Below are positions 1-8,674 of a DNA stretch of 64,000 nucleotides, piece after piece. Origin of the DNA: an uncultured Acidimicrobiales bacterium (lineage in GTDB: Bacteria > Actinomycetota > Acidimicrobiia > Acidimicrobiales > SZUA-35). Position 1 is the first letter of the stretch. Each line of letters starts with the position of its first letter. The notes below the pieces were generated by a model. It searched no databases. It had not been told where the DNA came from and saw nothing but the letters and a program-made list of their open reading frames with translations. Position numbers and translations under genes: made by a program. The DNA is taken from contig CALAJV010000015.1 of the NCBI GenBank assembly GCA_937922805.1, positions 124,001-188,000 on the forward strand. The letters are read 5' to 3'.

Positions 1-1
1 C

Positions 2-802
2 CGGATTGCCTTCGATCGACCGGAAATCCGCAACGCCTTTCGACCACACACGGTGGACGAGTTGTATCGCGCCCTTGATCATGCTCGCCAAGCAACCGAC
101 GTTGGAGCGGTTCTGCTCACTGGTAACGGGCCTTCGCCGAAAGACGGTGGTTGGGCTTTTTGTTCTGGCGGCGATCAGCGAATTCGAGGCAAAGATGGTT
201 ACCGCTACGCCGAGGGCGAAACTGCGGAGTCAATCGATCCGGGCCGAAGTGGTCGACTCCATATCCTCGAATGTCAGCGTCTAATCCGAATGATGCCAAA
301 AGTTGTCATTTGTGTCGTGCCCGGGTGGGCGGCTGGTGGAGGCCATAGCCTTCATGTCGTATCAGATTTGACTATCGCCAGCGCCGAGCACGCTCGATTC
401 AAACAAACCGATACTGACGTGGCAAGCTTTGATGGAGGGTTTGGTTCGGCTCTGTTGGCTCGCCAAGTTGGACAAAAGGTAGCGAGAGAGATCTTCTTCC
501 TCGGCCGGACCTACACCGCGCAAGAAGCGCAACGCCAAGGAGTCGTCAACGCAGTAGTGGCCCATGCTGACCTCGAGGCTGAAGCGCTCCAGTGGGCGGC
601 CGAAATCTGTGCCAAGAGCCCAACCGCACAAAGAATGGCCAAGTTTGCTTTGAACTTGATTGACGACGGTCTGGTGGGCCAGCAGGTCTTCGCCGGGGAG
701 GCAACGCGGCTAGCCTATATGACCGAAGAAGCCCAAGAAGGACGCGATGCGTTCCTTGAAAAACGAGATCCCGACTGGTCCTCGTTTCCCTACCACTTCT
801 GA
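2..802 (+). CDS. menB: 1,4-dihydroxy-2-naphthoyl-CoA synthase, 5' end cut by window
   Basis: MenB is a crotonase-fold enzyme that closes the second ring of o-succinylbenzoyl-CoA in menaquinone synthesis. The open frame runs in from the window edge and reads IAFDRPEIRNAFRPHTVDEL, the typical MenB N-terminal region, so the true start lies upstream and perhaps 15-30 residues are missing. An internal GTG at 53 could be mistaken for the start, but the homology continues upstream of it. Visible family marks are the substrate-loop region FCSGGDQRIRG, the oxyanion-hole segment PGWAAGGGHSLHVVSDLTIAS split around Gly-Gly-Gly, the VASFDGGFGS active-site stretch, and the C-terminal EGRDAFLEKRDPDWSSFPY tail. 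Related genes menF and menE lie downstream, though not in one operon. Identification is secure. Confidence 0.95.
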   Translation, partial: RIAFDRPEIRNAFRPHTVDELYRALDHARQATDVGAVLLTGNGPSPKDGGWAFCSGGDQRIRGKDGYRYAEGETAESIDPGRSGRLHILECQRLIRMMPKVVICVVPGWAAGGGHSLHVVSDLTIASAEHARFKQTDTDVASFDGGFGSALLARQVGQKVAREIFFLGRTYTAQEAQRQGVVNAVVAHADLEAEALQWAAEICAKSPTAQRMAKFALNLIDDGLVGQQVFAGEATRLAYMTEEAQEGRDAFLEKRDPDWSSFPYHF

Positions 803-815
803 ACAACCGTACGAG

Positions 816-1295
816 TCAACTAGTTAGCGGCGGAATAACAATTCCTCGCCGGTTCAACGACCAGCCGAGCTCAAGCTGAGCTGGTTCGTCTACCCCAGCG
901 ATAAGTAAGCGATCATCGCTCCACTGATAAATTGCTTTCTGCCCAAACTTGGCTCCGATTTCGATCGCGACTTCAAGGTCAATGTTCAAAATGGCAAAAC
1001 CTGGTTCGGCAAAGCCGCCATCGATTGCACTTCCGACACTGTCGAGACACTCGTGATCGAGCAACATTGTCTCAAGCTGCTGATGTCGAGATTGATTTCG
1101 TTGCTCCAAAACATCAGCGGAGACAGTCGAGTCGATCGAACCTCCAGGGTTGTACGCGGTCACGATATGTACCGCATTGTCGAATGGGAACGACCCCACT
1201 TGTCCTACTTCGTCGGGGCGCAGAACAGCCGAGCCCGATTCAAGCTCGAGGGTTACTACCGCCAGCGCAAACGCAGCCCAAATCTCATCCATCAC
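816..1295 (-). CDS. DUF3293-like protein
   Basis: A 159-residue protein, convergent with menB (14 bp between the stops). The core HIVTAYNPGG followed by a polar stretch with a repeated QL/TML leucine pattern, and the C-terminal YQWSDDRLLIAGVDEPAQLEL segment, resemble the small DUF3293 family, whose members carry a TAWNP-type motif; no function is established for it. The N-terminus begins MMDEIWAAF, so either of the first two methionines could be the start. No signal peptide or membrane segment is visible. The assignment rests on motif resemblance only. Confidence 0.6.
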   Translation of the reverse strand: MMDEIWAAFALAVVTLELESGSAVLRPDEVGQVGSFPFDNAVHIVTAYNPGGSIDSTVSADVLEQRNQSRHQQLETMLLDHECLDSVGSAIDGGFAEPGFAILNIDLEVAIEIGAKFGQKAIYQWSDDRLLIAGVDEPAQLELGWSLNRRGIVIPPLTS

Positions 1296-1352
1296 CTAGC
1301 CGACTGTACTGGGTCGTATCGTCAACCTAGTTGCCAGCCGGTTATATACCGA

Positions 1353-2195
1353 TCAGCCCAAAACGTCGGATGCGGCTAGGACATACCCAAGGGCCGCCAT
1401 CCCCATGAGCGCCAAGAACGTGATAGCGGCATAACCGGCCGCCCGGGTCACAGTAACTACTTGTGAGCGCCGTTTCGACCTCGTCCCGCTCGGCTTGAGC
1501 TCTCGTTCCTTAGTCGCCGCAGTCTCCGACCTCGGCGACCGAGCCGGAGTATCCGACGTCAATTTGGCCGCCGACCGAGGACGTAGGGCATCGTCTTTCG
1601 GGCCGGCTGACTTAGCTTCTTCGGCGGCCCTAGCTGCTTGCACCGCGGACGATGGCGGCCGACCAAGTCGTTTGTTAGCTGGCTTTGGGTTTATAGGAGG
1701 CGGCTCATCCCGTGTGGATTCAACTGGTCTCGGTTGCGGAACACCATTCAACAAAATCGGTTGATGATCGACTTGTCTGTCATCAGTTCTCGGAACAGTG
1801 AAGTCTTGTGTTTGTTGTCTATCTGCCCTAGCCGAGTTCGGTTCTTCAGTGGATGAGTTCGGCTCAGACTTCAACGGTGGTGAAGGTGGACCTGACGAGT
1901 CGTTTTCATCTGGTTCGTCTACGTCTGGCTCGGCCACGTCCGATTCAGCCACGTGCGGCTCGGCCACATGCGGCTCAACTACCTCCGGCTCGGCCACGTC
2001 TGGCTCGGCCACGTCCGATTCAGCCACGTGCGGCTCAGCAATGTTTGCGTTCTCCGGTAGTTCCCCCCGGGTGCCCTCCATTGTGGTGACTATTCCACTA
2101 ACGAAATCGTCGTCGGCGATATCGACGCTTTCATCGGAATCTGATTCGTCCGATACCGGTTTCGCTGACGACGAAGATTCGCTTGCTTCTTCCAT
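1353..2195 (-). CDS. Acidic repeat protein with C-terminal membrane anchor
   Basis: A 280-residue protein of unknown function. The N-terminal ~60 residues are acidic and Ser-rich. A pentapeptide-like repeat of the type VAEPD/VAESD/VAEPH follows at about residues 50-95, then a disordered Pro/Ser/Lys-rich linker, a basic stretch (GTRSKRRSQVV) and one hydrophobic segment near residues 250-275 (YAAITFLALMGMAALGYVLA). The order suggests a tail-anchored protein with a long cytoplasmic disordered domain, since no N-terminal signal peptide is present and the positive charges precede the anchor. The repeats are encoded by imperfect 15-bp units and may vary in number. It sits between the DUF3293 gene and menF with no clear functional link. 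Confidence 0.7.
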   Translation of the reverse strand: MEEASESSSSAKPVSDESDSDESVDIADDDFVSGIVTTMEGTRGELPENANIAEPHVAESDVAEPDVAEPEVVEPHVAEPHVAESDVAEPDVDEPDENDSSGPPSPPLKSEPNSSTEEPNSARADRQQTQDFTVPRTDDRQVDHQPILLNGVPQPRPVESTRDEPPPINPKPANKRLGRPPSSAVQAARAAEEAKSAGPKDDALRPRSAAKLTSDTPARSPRSETAATKERELKPSGTRSKRRSQVVTVTRAAGYAAITFLALMGMAALGYVLAASDVLG

Positions 2196-2370
2196 ACCGA
2201 GAGACCCCTAGAAACTGCTGGATGCGGCACATCTACCGCGAATAGTGAGCAGTTGTATCAACCACGAAAGAGAATGAACTCCATGCAACCACATGTTATC
2301 CTCCATCAGCCAATCAGGGCCCTTCGGAGCTAGGCAGCTGCATCTGTTCACGAGATAGCTCAGCTCTAAA

Positions 2371-2433
2371 GCCCTATTGCACCGCTACTTCACAGCCCTA
2401 TTACACCGCCCTATTGCACCGCCCTATTACCCA
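2371..2433. repeat. 13-bp imperfect tandem repeat downstream of menF
   Basis: The unit GCCCTATTRCACC occurs at 2371, 2395, 2408 and, partially, 2421. It lies just beyond the menF stop codon, in the ~240-bp gap between menF and the acidic repeat protein. Nothing else was recognised in that gap. Confidence 0.7.
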
Positions 2434-2436
2434 GAT

Positions 2437-3759
2437 CTACGGGCGAATTAGTGCTCCAAGAATCGCTCGGAATTTGGATCTCGTTTCGTCCAACTCAGCC
2501 TGAGGATCGCTATCAGCGACGACACCAACACCAGCAAAAATTCGAATTGATTCGCCGCCAAACTGAGCCGATCGAATCGCTACCGCAAACTCGCCATTTC
2601 CTTCAGCGTCGAGCCAGCCGGTGGGTCCAGCGTAGCGACCTCGATCAGCCTGTTCGATCTCGGATAACAACGCCAGCGCTTCCTTCTGTGGATCGCCACC
2701 AACTGCCGGTGTTGGATGAAGCGCAGCCACAAGTTCTAAGACCGGAGCGGCCGGTTGTGATAGCCGCCCCTCCACCTTGGTGCCAAGGTGATGAACATTA
2801 GCCAACGACACAATCGTAGGCTCCGGTTCTGCGTCAACATAAGAGCAGAACGGCAGCAGGTTGTCTAGGAGCCAGCTGATAGTGATTTGATGCTCCCACC
2901 GATCCTTAGACGACGCAAGGAGACCAGCGGCCAATGACTGGTCGACCTGGGGGTCAGAACCCCTCGGAGCCGTTCCAGCCAACGGGTGGGCTCGAACGAC
3001 ATCGCCTCGACGCGATACCAAGAGCTCGGGTGACGCTCCGACAAATCCGTCAACTGCGAACAAGGCCGCCGTCGGATACGTTTCGGCTAGACGTTCAATG
3101 ACAGCCGCTTGATCGACTGGCTGGTCGGTGATCAGCCGCAGCTCACGGGCGAGAACCGCCTTGTCCAAATCCCCACTCTTGATCCGTTGGCGGGCTACAT
3201 CAACAACCTGGTCTCGCCACGTTTCCGGTGGTAGCACCGACTGGAGACCAAACTCGGTCGGCGATTCTGCTCGGCTGCCTTCGTAGGAGTTGATTGTTCG
3301 ACCAATTATGACCTCGACCTGTTCGATCAAGCTGGTGCGCTCATCGACGGTCAGTGGACGTTGCTGGCCCGCCGCTAGGGCAGCCAGGGTTGGGGCGAAA
3401 CTACTGTTCGCTCCGCCGTTGATCGTGACCCACCGCTCGCCGTTTGGTCCGACGGCTAACACGATTTCAGGCAGAATAAGACAACCATCAGACTCCGGAT
3501 CAAAATCCAAAGCAGCGAAAGCTAACGGACCCGAACCGGGAAGTCCGACTTCGTTCAGTGACGAAACCGACTGAAGTTTGGCCATTGCATCGCTAAAGCC
3601 CTGAGGTCGCCCGAGCGTGATACTGGCCGCTTGGCCGATCCCAGCGATCTGGGTGTCTTTCCGTCTCCACAGCAACCCGGATCGGGCCCCGACGGTTAGT
3701 ATTGGCAGATCGAGGTCTACCCGCACCGACACAGACATCAACTTCGACAACTCGTTCAC
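2437..3759 (-). CDS. menF: Isochorismate synthase
   Basis: A 440-residue chorismate-utilising enzyme that converts chorismate to isochorismate, the first committed step of menaquinone synthesis. The C-terminal chorismate-binding domain spans roughly residues 175-438. It shows KAVLARELRL, FAVDGFVGASPELLVSRRGD, HPLAGTAPRG, NVHHLGTKVEG, LHPTPAVGG, YAGPTGWLDAEGNGEFAVAI and a final AGVGVVADSDP, all typical of MenF/EntC/DhbC. The N-terminal third is more divergent, as usual. The menaquinone role is favoured over siderophore synthesis because menB and menE are nearby and no 2,3-dihydroxybenzoate genes are seen. It is divergent from the SRPBCC gene, and the gap holds a 39-bp tandem repeat. Confidence 0.9.
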   Translation of the reverse strand: MNELSKLMSVSVRVDLDLPILTVGARSGLLWRRKDTQIAGIGQAASITLGRPQGFSDAMAKLQSVSSLNEVGLPGSGPLAFAALDFDPESDGCLILPEIVLAVGPNGERWVTINGGANSSFAPTLAALAAGQQRPLTVDERTSLIEQVEVIIGRTINSYEGSRAESPTEFGLQSVLPPETWRDQVVDVARQRIKSGDLDKAVLARELRLITDQPVDQAAVIERLAETYPTAALFAVDGFVGASPELLVSRRGDVVRAHPLAGTAPRGSDPQVDQSLAAGLLASSKDRWEHQITISWLLDNLLPFCSYVDAEPEPTIVSLANVHHLGTKVEGRLSQPAAPVLELVAALHPTPAVGGDPQKEALALLSEIEQADRGRYAGPTGWLDAEGNGEFAVAIRSAQFGGESIRIFAGVGVVADSDPQAELDETRSKFRAILGALIRP

Positions 3760-3856
3760 AGTCCAACAATACCGCTCGGAAACCCCTCGGCTCTGATCGA
3801 GACGGAACAGCCCAACTACAGCTCTGTTCTCACAGCTCTAGTTCGGGTCACAACTT

Positions 3857-4104
3857 CGAGCCGCTGTTTCAAGTCACCACATAGAGCCGCTAACGCGAGC
3901 CGCTGTTTCAAGTCACCACATGAAGCCGCTAACGCGAGCCGCTGTTTCAAGTCACCACATAGAGCCGCTAACGCGAGCCGCTGTTTCAAGTCACCACATA
4001 GAGCCGCTAACGCGAGCCGCTGTTTCAAGTCACCACATGAAGCCGCTAACGCGAGCCGCTGTTTCAAGTCACCACATGAAGCCGCTAACGCGAGCCGCTG
4101 TTTC
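3857..4104. repeat. 39-bp tandem repeat, six full copies plus a partial one
   Basis: Units begin at 3857, 3896, 3935, 3974, 4013 and 4052, and a seventh breaks off after 4091. Each unit joins CGAGCCGCTGTTTCAAGTC with ACCACAT, two variable bases and AGCCGCTAACG. Copies differ mainly at the AGA/GAA position. Each unit contains two related half-sites starting GAGCCGCT. It fills the gap between the divergent menF and SRPBCC genes, where their promoters should be. The 39-bp length keeps frames open on both strands (13-residue repeats), but nothing suggests that these are translated. Confidence 0.9.
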
Positions 4105-4160
4105 GCTGCTGTCGTTTCCTGGTTTCGGGCGACACCACCAAATCGGCGAGTTAACAGATT

Positions 4161-4655
4161 GTGTGGCCCCTCAGCCAAGATACCCTCGTAGCGGTGGAGC
4201 AGACCTTTTCCGCCGAAACCGTGGCAACCCCGGATGATCTATTCGATGTGCTGAGCGATCTTTCGACATACCCACAATGGCTCGATGTAGTAGCAGAGGC
4301 CACGCCAGTCGGTGGCGACGGCGATGAGGGATCTACAAAGCCTGCGTGGCTTGTCACATTGAAGGCTCGGGTTGGCCCGTTTGCTCGATCGAAGCGGCTA
4401 CGAATGGTTCGAACCAGCATTGACCCCGATACCAGGACTGTCGTGTTCGACCGATCTGAGCTCGACGAACGCAGCCACTCGGCTTGGCAGTTGCGTGCAA
4501 TCGTGGAACCATGCGACGCCAAGGGCATGCAAAGCGCATCGAATCTACGACTTACCTACAGCGGCGCGATGTGGTCCGGCCCTCTTAGCGGCATTTTGGA
4601 CTCTGCGGCCGAACGGGCAACTACGTCGCTTCAGCAATTCGTTGCTGAGCGATAG
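4161..4655 (+). CDS. SRPBCC (START-like) family protein
   Basis: A 164-residue protein resembling polyketide cyclase/dehydrase-type SRPBCC proteins, which bind hydrophobic ligands in a helix-grip fold. Typical marks are a start such as VEQTFSAETVATPDDLFDVL, the SDLSTYPQWLDVV motif, a central beta-rich region and a C-terminal amphipathic helix (LDSAAERATTSLQQFVAER). The first GTG (4161) has no obvious ribosome-binding site; a GTG at 4194 would give the more usual N-terminus VEQTFSAE and may be the real start. It is divergent from menF across the 39-bp repeats. No substrate can be assigned. Confidence 0.75.
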   Translation: MWPLSQDTLVAVEQTFSAETVATPDDLFDVLSDLSTYPQWLDVVAEATPVGGDGDEGSTKPAWLVTLKARVGPFARSKRLRMVRTSIDPDTRTVVFDRSELDERSHSAWQLRAIVEPCDAKGMQSASNLRLTYSGAMWSGPLSGILDSAAERATTSLQQFVAER

Positions 4656-4692
4656 TCGCGTACCGAACAGAGTACGGACCCGACTAGCGCTG

Positions 4693-5742
4693 TTACTGTA
4701 ACGAGGTCAACCACCGAGAACTAAGCTCGTGTTCACCTTTCAATACGGTGATGACCTCTGCTGTGATCGAGCGAGTGACCGGGTTGTCTGGCCCCAGGGC
4801 CATTGAATCGAGATGCGAAAGGCCGAGTACCGGTTTGTTCGTTGAAGACAGAAATAGCTCGTCGGCAGAAACAACGTCAGACCACCGAATCGAGCGAATC
4901 TCGATCGGGATCCCTAGTGACGCAGCAACATCTAAGACTAGGCGGCGGGTGATCCCGTCCAGAACTGTGTCAAGTGGTGGCGCCATGAGCCGTCCGTCGG
5001 CAACGACAAAGGTGCTCAGCGTCGTCGATTCGGCCAAATCTCCATCGATAGTTTTAAAGATCACTTCATCGAATCCGGCGGCCTTGGCTTGCATCTGCTC
5101 TCTGACGCCACCGGTGTAGCTGGCTGCAACCTTTAGTCCTGGAGGCAATACCGACGCCGGAATTTTCGGCATCGTCGCCGTCTTCGCTCGGATGAGTGGC
5201 CAAGGTTCAGTTAGTTGGTGTCCTCTATTTGGTATCGCCACTACGTAGACGGTTGGCTTCAGCGAAGCTGGCACGACTCCGTTCGGCTCATCTTCCCATG
5301 CCGCGACCAGCTTGACGGTGAATCCTTCAGGCTGATCGTTTCGTAACTGCTCCTGGTTGGCGACAATGACGGCACTCACGGCTGCTTCTAGTTCGCCGAC
5401 CAAACCAACATCTGTCATTCCCATAAGTTCAGCCGAGCGAAGAAATCTGGTGACGTGCTCACGAAGTCCGACTGCGTGAGCACCGGCCTCAAGGCTGAGG
5501 ACGGCCAAAACATCGAACACTTGGGATCCACGAGCCGCCATGTGTGACATCACGTGGACGGTGGCATCGGCGAACGGACCTAACTGTCCGTCACGCCACA
5601 CCAAAAGCCCTAGCCGTGAACTGTCTACCGGATTACTCTTTTCCACTGAAGCTAACTTAGCGGTGGCGAGGCCGTCGCCCGCGCCACTCGTCCAAGAGGC
5701 TTGTGCCGAGAGTCCGCCGGGATTTGCCGTGTAGCCGTTCAC
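4693..5742 (-). CDS. Fold-type IV PLP enzyme (class IV aminotransferase / aminodeoxychorismate lyase-like)
   Basis: A 349-residue member of the PabC/IlvE/D-amino-acid transaminase family. The second half contains KVAASYTGG, with the lysine expected to bind PLP, then AKAAGFDEVIF, ESTTLSTFVVADGRLMAPPLD and GITRRLVLDVAASLGI, matching the class IV pattern. The N-terminal ~40 residues (Gly/Ser/Ala-rich) look like an extension. Near chorismate enzymes, PabC-like lyase activity for folate synthesis is attractive, but branched-chain or D-amino-acid transamination cannot be excluded. It is convergent with the SRPBCC gene and divergent from menE. Confidence 0.75.
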   Translation of the reverse strand: MNGYTANPGGLSAQASWTSGAGDGLATAKLASVEKSNPVDSSRLGLLVWRDGQLGPFADATVHVMSHMAARGSQVFDVLAVLSLEAGAHAVGLREHVTRFLRSAELMGMTDVGLVGELEAAVSAVIVANQEQLRNDQPEGFTVKLVAAWEDEPNGVVPASLKPTVYVVAIPNRGHQLTEPWPLIRAKTATMPKIPASVLPPGLKVAASYTGGVREQMQAKAAGFDEVIFKTIDGDLAESTTLSTFVVADGRLMAPPLDTVLDGITRRLVLDVAASLGIPIEIRSIRWSDVVSADELFLSSTNKPVLGLSHLDSMALGPDNPVTRSITAEVITVLKGEHELSSRWLTSLQ

Positions 5743-5913
5743 TCCGTCCTATTCGGCGATTGCAGTCGAACTGTTAGGACCTAGCAACCAGTCGCAGTGT
5801 GAGAACACGCACATTGCGAACACATCAGAATACGACACTAGAACCGGTAGCAGCACACCGCATTAGAGCCCGAGATAGGTAGTTAGCATCGTCGACAGGG
5901 TTAGTCTGGTTCT

Positions 5914-7059
5914 GTGCCCCGGCTTATCGGACTAGCAGTAACAGACCAGCCCGACATGGGCCAAGATTTCGTTTCCAACGTTCAGCGGATCTGGGCCGAT
6001 GGCGATGCTTTCGCTCCAATCGACTACCGTCTCCCGAAGCCGGAAATAGAGAGAGTTCTTCAAGCCCTCCAACCAAGCGCAATTATTGAACATGGGCGAT
6101 CGGAACAACGGCTGCCGACGGGAATGCCCACAGAAGTCGGTGACGCTGTCGTACTTGCTACCAGCGGCACATCAGGCCGACCCAAAGGTGTTGTTCACAC
6201 CCACCAGTCGGTGGCTGCATCAGCGCATGCCACCAGCACAGCGTTATCGGTAGACCAAGACACCGACAAATGGTTGGCCTGTCTCCCCCTCAGCCACATC
6301 GGTGGTCTAGCTGTTGTGCTCCGATCCATCGTTACCGACACAAAGGTTGAAATTCACTCCGGCTTCAATGCCGAAGCGGTCGTAGCCGCCGCCAAAAATG
6401 GCGCCACGCTCGTTTCGCTTGTCACCCGAGCATTGAACCAGATCCCGCCGGAGTTGTTCAGGACTATTCTGATTGGGGGCGCAGCTCCGCCGCCAATCAA
6501 GGCCCCAAACGTTATAGCGACATACGGAATGACTGAGACCGGCTCTGGGGTCATCTACAACAAGACCGCCCTCGAAGGCCTGGAAATACGGCTCGACGAC
6601 GATTCGAACGACGGTGAAATACTCCTTCGAGGGCCGATGCTGTTTCGGCGTTACCGGTCGGGTCCAGACCCATTCCGGGCCGATGGGTGGTTCCCAACTG
6701 GAGACCTGGGCCATTGGGGCGAAGACGGATCCCTTGTGGTTAGGGGGCGAGCCGCTGATGTAATCGTTACTGGTGGAGAAAAGGTGTGGCCCGGTCCGAT
6801 TGAACGCCTTTTGGCTCGGCGGGCCGATATCGCCGAGGTCGCGCTTGTTGGCCGAGCCGATAGCGAATGGGGTCACCGGATTGTTGCCGTTGTAATTCCA
6901 ACCGACCCAGAAAACCCTCCGCCGTTAGAGGCTATTCGAGCGCAAGTGAAGGAACGTTTCGGCCCTTGGAGCGCCCCGAAAGAAATCGAACTTCGTTCGA
7001 CTCTTCCCAAGACAACACTTGGCAAGGTTAAGAAAAACGAGTTAGCAGAATCGAATTAG
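5914..7059 (+). CDS. menE: o-Succinylbenzoate-CoA ligase
   Basis: A 381-residue adenylate-forming ligase that activates o-succinylbenzoate with CoA, directly upstream of MenB in the menaquinone pathway. The AMP-binding P-loop-like motif LATSGTSGRPKGVVHTH lies near residues 75-95. ATYGMTETGSG, WFPTGDLGHWGEDGSL and RGRAADVIVTGGEKVWPGPIE follow, and the C-terminal KTTLGKVKK holds the catalytic lysine. The length is short for acyl-CoA ligases but usual for actinobacterial MenE. Translation starts at a GTG. It is divergent from the class IV PLP enzyme, with a ~170-bp gap that should hold both promoters. Confidence 0.9.
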   Translation: MPRLIGLAVTDQPDMGQDFVSNVQRIWADGDAFAPIDYRLPKPEIERVLQALQPSAIIEHGRSEQRLPTGMPTEVGDAVVLATSGTSGRPKGVVHTHQSVAASAHATSTALSVDQDTDKWLACLPLSHIGGLAVVLRSIVTDTKVEIHSGFNAEAVVAAAKNGATLVSLVTRALNQIPPELFRTILIGGAAPPPIKAPNVIATYGMTETGSGVIYNKTALEGLEIRLDDDSNDGEILLRGPMLFRRYRSGPDPFRADGWFPTGDLGHWGEDGSLVVRGRAADVIVTGGEKVWPGPIERLLARRADIAEVALVGRADSEWGHRIVAVVIPTDPENPPPLEAIRAQVKERFGPWSAPKEIELRSTLPKTTLGKVKKNELAESN

Positions 7060-7122
7060 CTGACAACCGTTCGACCGGTGACCTAGTGCCAAGGTGTTTT
7101 GCCTGGGTGTTTACGGCCGTAA

Positions 7123-7992
7123 TCAGCGATGGGCTAAGGCGGCCTTGGCTAGTTCGAAATCTTCTGGATTGGTGATTCCGATCCACTGCTCTGACGAGGC
7201 AACAACGTCGACCACCAGCCGTCCGTCGTCCATCAGCTCGCCAACCACCGTCGGCAGTTGAGCCTCTGACTTGGGCTGATCGGCGTTCTCCGCTAGAAAA
7301 ACTTCCCAACGCTCTTGGAAATCGGCCATTACCGAATGATCGAAGCACCAAAGGTTCATAGAAACGGGAGTGTCGGACGGAACAGTAACGCCACCGGCGG
7401 ACAAGCTGCCATCGGCAACTTTTTCGCAGCCGTCCGTCTCAACGATTGCGGTCAACTTGCCATCGGCTACCTCCGTGACTGCTCTGGTTACCGAACCGCT
7501 GGGCGGCACTGTTCGGCCAAGCTGGAAGGCAACGTTTCCACTTTTACCTTGGGCCGACTCTGCCAGGAGTTCGGCGGCAAGTTGGAATGAGCTCGGACCG
7601 TAGTAGTCATCGGCGTTGATAACAGCGAACGGTCGGTCGATTACCGACGCCGCGCTCAGCACTGCGTGTAACGTTCCCCACGGTTTTTCGCGAGAGGGAC
7701 CGAGGTCGTCTTGGCGAACATAGTGAACCGGCAGAGAACCGTGCTGAGCCTCGATCTGTTCCCGAACGTCGGCCTCTATATCGGAGCGAACAATCAAAAC
7801 CGTGTCGCCAAAGCCGGCAGCCTGGGCGTCCTTAATCGAAAAGTCGAGAAACGCTTCGTCGTTCGGTCCGACTCTTGCTAGTTGCTTGACACCCCCGAAT
7901 CGGCTTCCGAGGCCAGCTGCCATGATAACCAACAACGGCTTGTCGGTTTGGCTGGTTGACGGGGCAGGAGAATTTTCAGCAGCTGTATTCAC
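7123..7992 (-). CDS. Sugar-nucleotidyltransferase-like protein
   Basis: A 289-residue Rossmann-like nucleotidyltransferase. The signature MAAGLGSRFGGVKQLA near residues 25-40 is the nucleotide-binding G-x-G-x-R motif of NDP-sugar pyrophosphorylases, and VINADDYYG supplies the metal-binding Asp. The conserved KPWGTLHAVL motif lies between them. The C-terminal part (VVASSEQWIGITNPEDFELAKAAL) lacks the left-handed beta-helix of GlmU. It may make a nucleotide sugar for cell-surface glycans; the sugar cannot be told. It is convergent with menE and divergent from arfB. A nucleotide-sugar dehydrogenase lies 2.4 kb downstream but not in an operon with it. Confidence 0.8.
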   Translation of the reverse strand: MNTAAENSPAPSTSQTDKPLLVIMAAGLGSRFGGVKQLARVGPNDEAFLDFSIKDAQAAGFGDTVLIVRSDIEADVREQIEAQHGSLPVHYVRQDDLGPSREKPWGTLHAVLSAASVIDRPFAVINADDYYGPSSFQLAAELLAESAQGKSGNVAFQLGRTVPPSGSVTRAVTEVADGKLTAIVETDGCEKVADGSLSAGGVTVPSDTPVSMNLWCFDHSVMADFQERWEVFLAENADQPKSEAQLPTVVGELMDDGRLVVDVVASSEQWIGITNPEDFELAKAALAHR

Positions 7993-8037
7993 CCAATCAG
8001 GCTAGAGAACATCCGCAGAAACCCCACGGCCGGACGT

Positions 8038-8071
8038 ACTGTTTCTGATTTACTGTTTCTGATTTACTGTT
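8038..8071. repeat. Short tandem repeat in a divergent promoter region
   Basis: The 14-bp unit GTTTCTGATTTACT is present twice in tandem (8041-8068), flanked by partial copies. It lies between the nucleotidyltransferase and arfB genes, where their promoters should be. Confidence 0.6.
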
Positions 8072-8160
8072 GCTTGATCCGGACCTCAACGACACAGGTC
8101 TGAACAAGCTGCGATGGGTAAGGCCTGATGCCCTGAACGTAAGGTAATTGAACGACGAGA

Positions 8161-8601
8161 TTGACCGGTTCGTGGCAGTCTGGAGACGTGCCGATCTTTG
8201 TGAACAACCAGCTTGTCATTCCGGACATAGAGCTCGAATGGAAGTTCACGCCATCTGGCGGGCCGGGCGGCCAGCATGCCAATCGATCGAATACTCGGGT
8301 CGAACTTCGATGGGCGATCGCATCTTCGGAGGTACTTACCAATCGTCAACGGTCCGCCATCTCCGCCGCCCTTGGCGACGAGGTCCGGCTTGTGGTCGAC
8401 GAATACCGGTCCCAACTCCGAAACCGAGAAACCGCCCAAGAGCGACTTGCAGCCAAATGCCGAGAGGCCCTGAGGCCGACAAGGGACCGTCGCGCCACTA
8501 AGCCAACGCGAGGGTCGAAGCGTCGGCGACTCGACCAGAAACGCCGAGACGGTCAAAAGAAGAACCTTAGGAAAAAGCCACAATCAGGCTCTGACTACTA
8601 A
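8161..8601 (+). CDS. arfB: Ribosome-rescue peptidyl-tRNA hydrolase ArfB
   Basis: A 146-residue release-factor-like protein that hydrolyses peptidyl-tRNA on stalled ribosomes. The GGQ motif occurs in [20 protein letters not shown] near residues 32-50. The C-terminal tail is strongly basic ([20 protein letters not shown]), as in ArfB/YaeJ, where it occupies the empty mRNA channel. There is no stop-codon recognition domain, and the length fits ArfB rather than RF1 or RF2. The N-terminus is uncertain: a GTG at 8188, starting [12 protein letters not shown], is closer to the usual family start. Confidence 0.9.
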   Translation: MTGSWQSGDVPIFVNNQLVIPDIELEWKFTPSGGPGGQHANRSNTRVELRWAIASSEVLTNRQRSAISAALGDEVRLVVDEYRSQLRNRETAQERLAAKCREALRPTRDRRATKPTRGSKRRRLDQKRRDGQKKNLRKKPQSGSDY

Positions 8602-8674
8602 AACTAGGCCACAGATTTAGGTCAAGCGACCAACGATCCGAAGCATCTTAGGTGCAAACAGTTAAGGTTCTGGG

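Noticed and set aside
3816..4178. 120-codon minus-strand frame of 13-residue repeats
   Set aside because: It exists only because the 39-bp repeat is a multiple of three; no start signal or protein-like flank.
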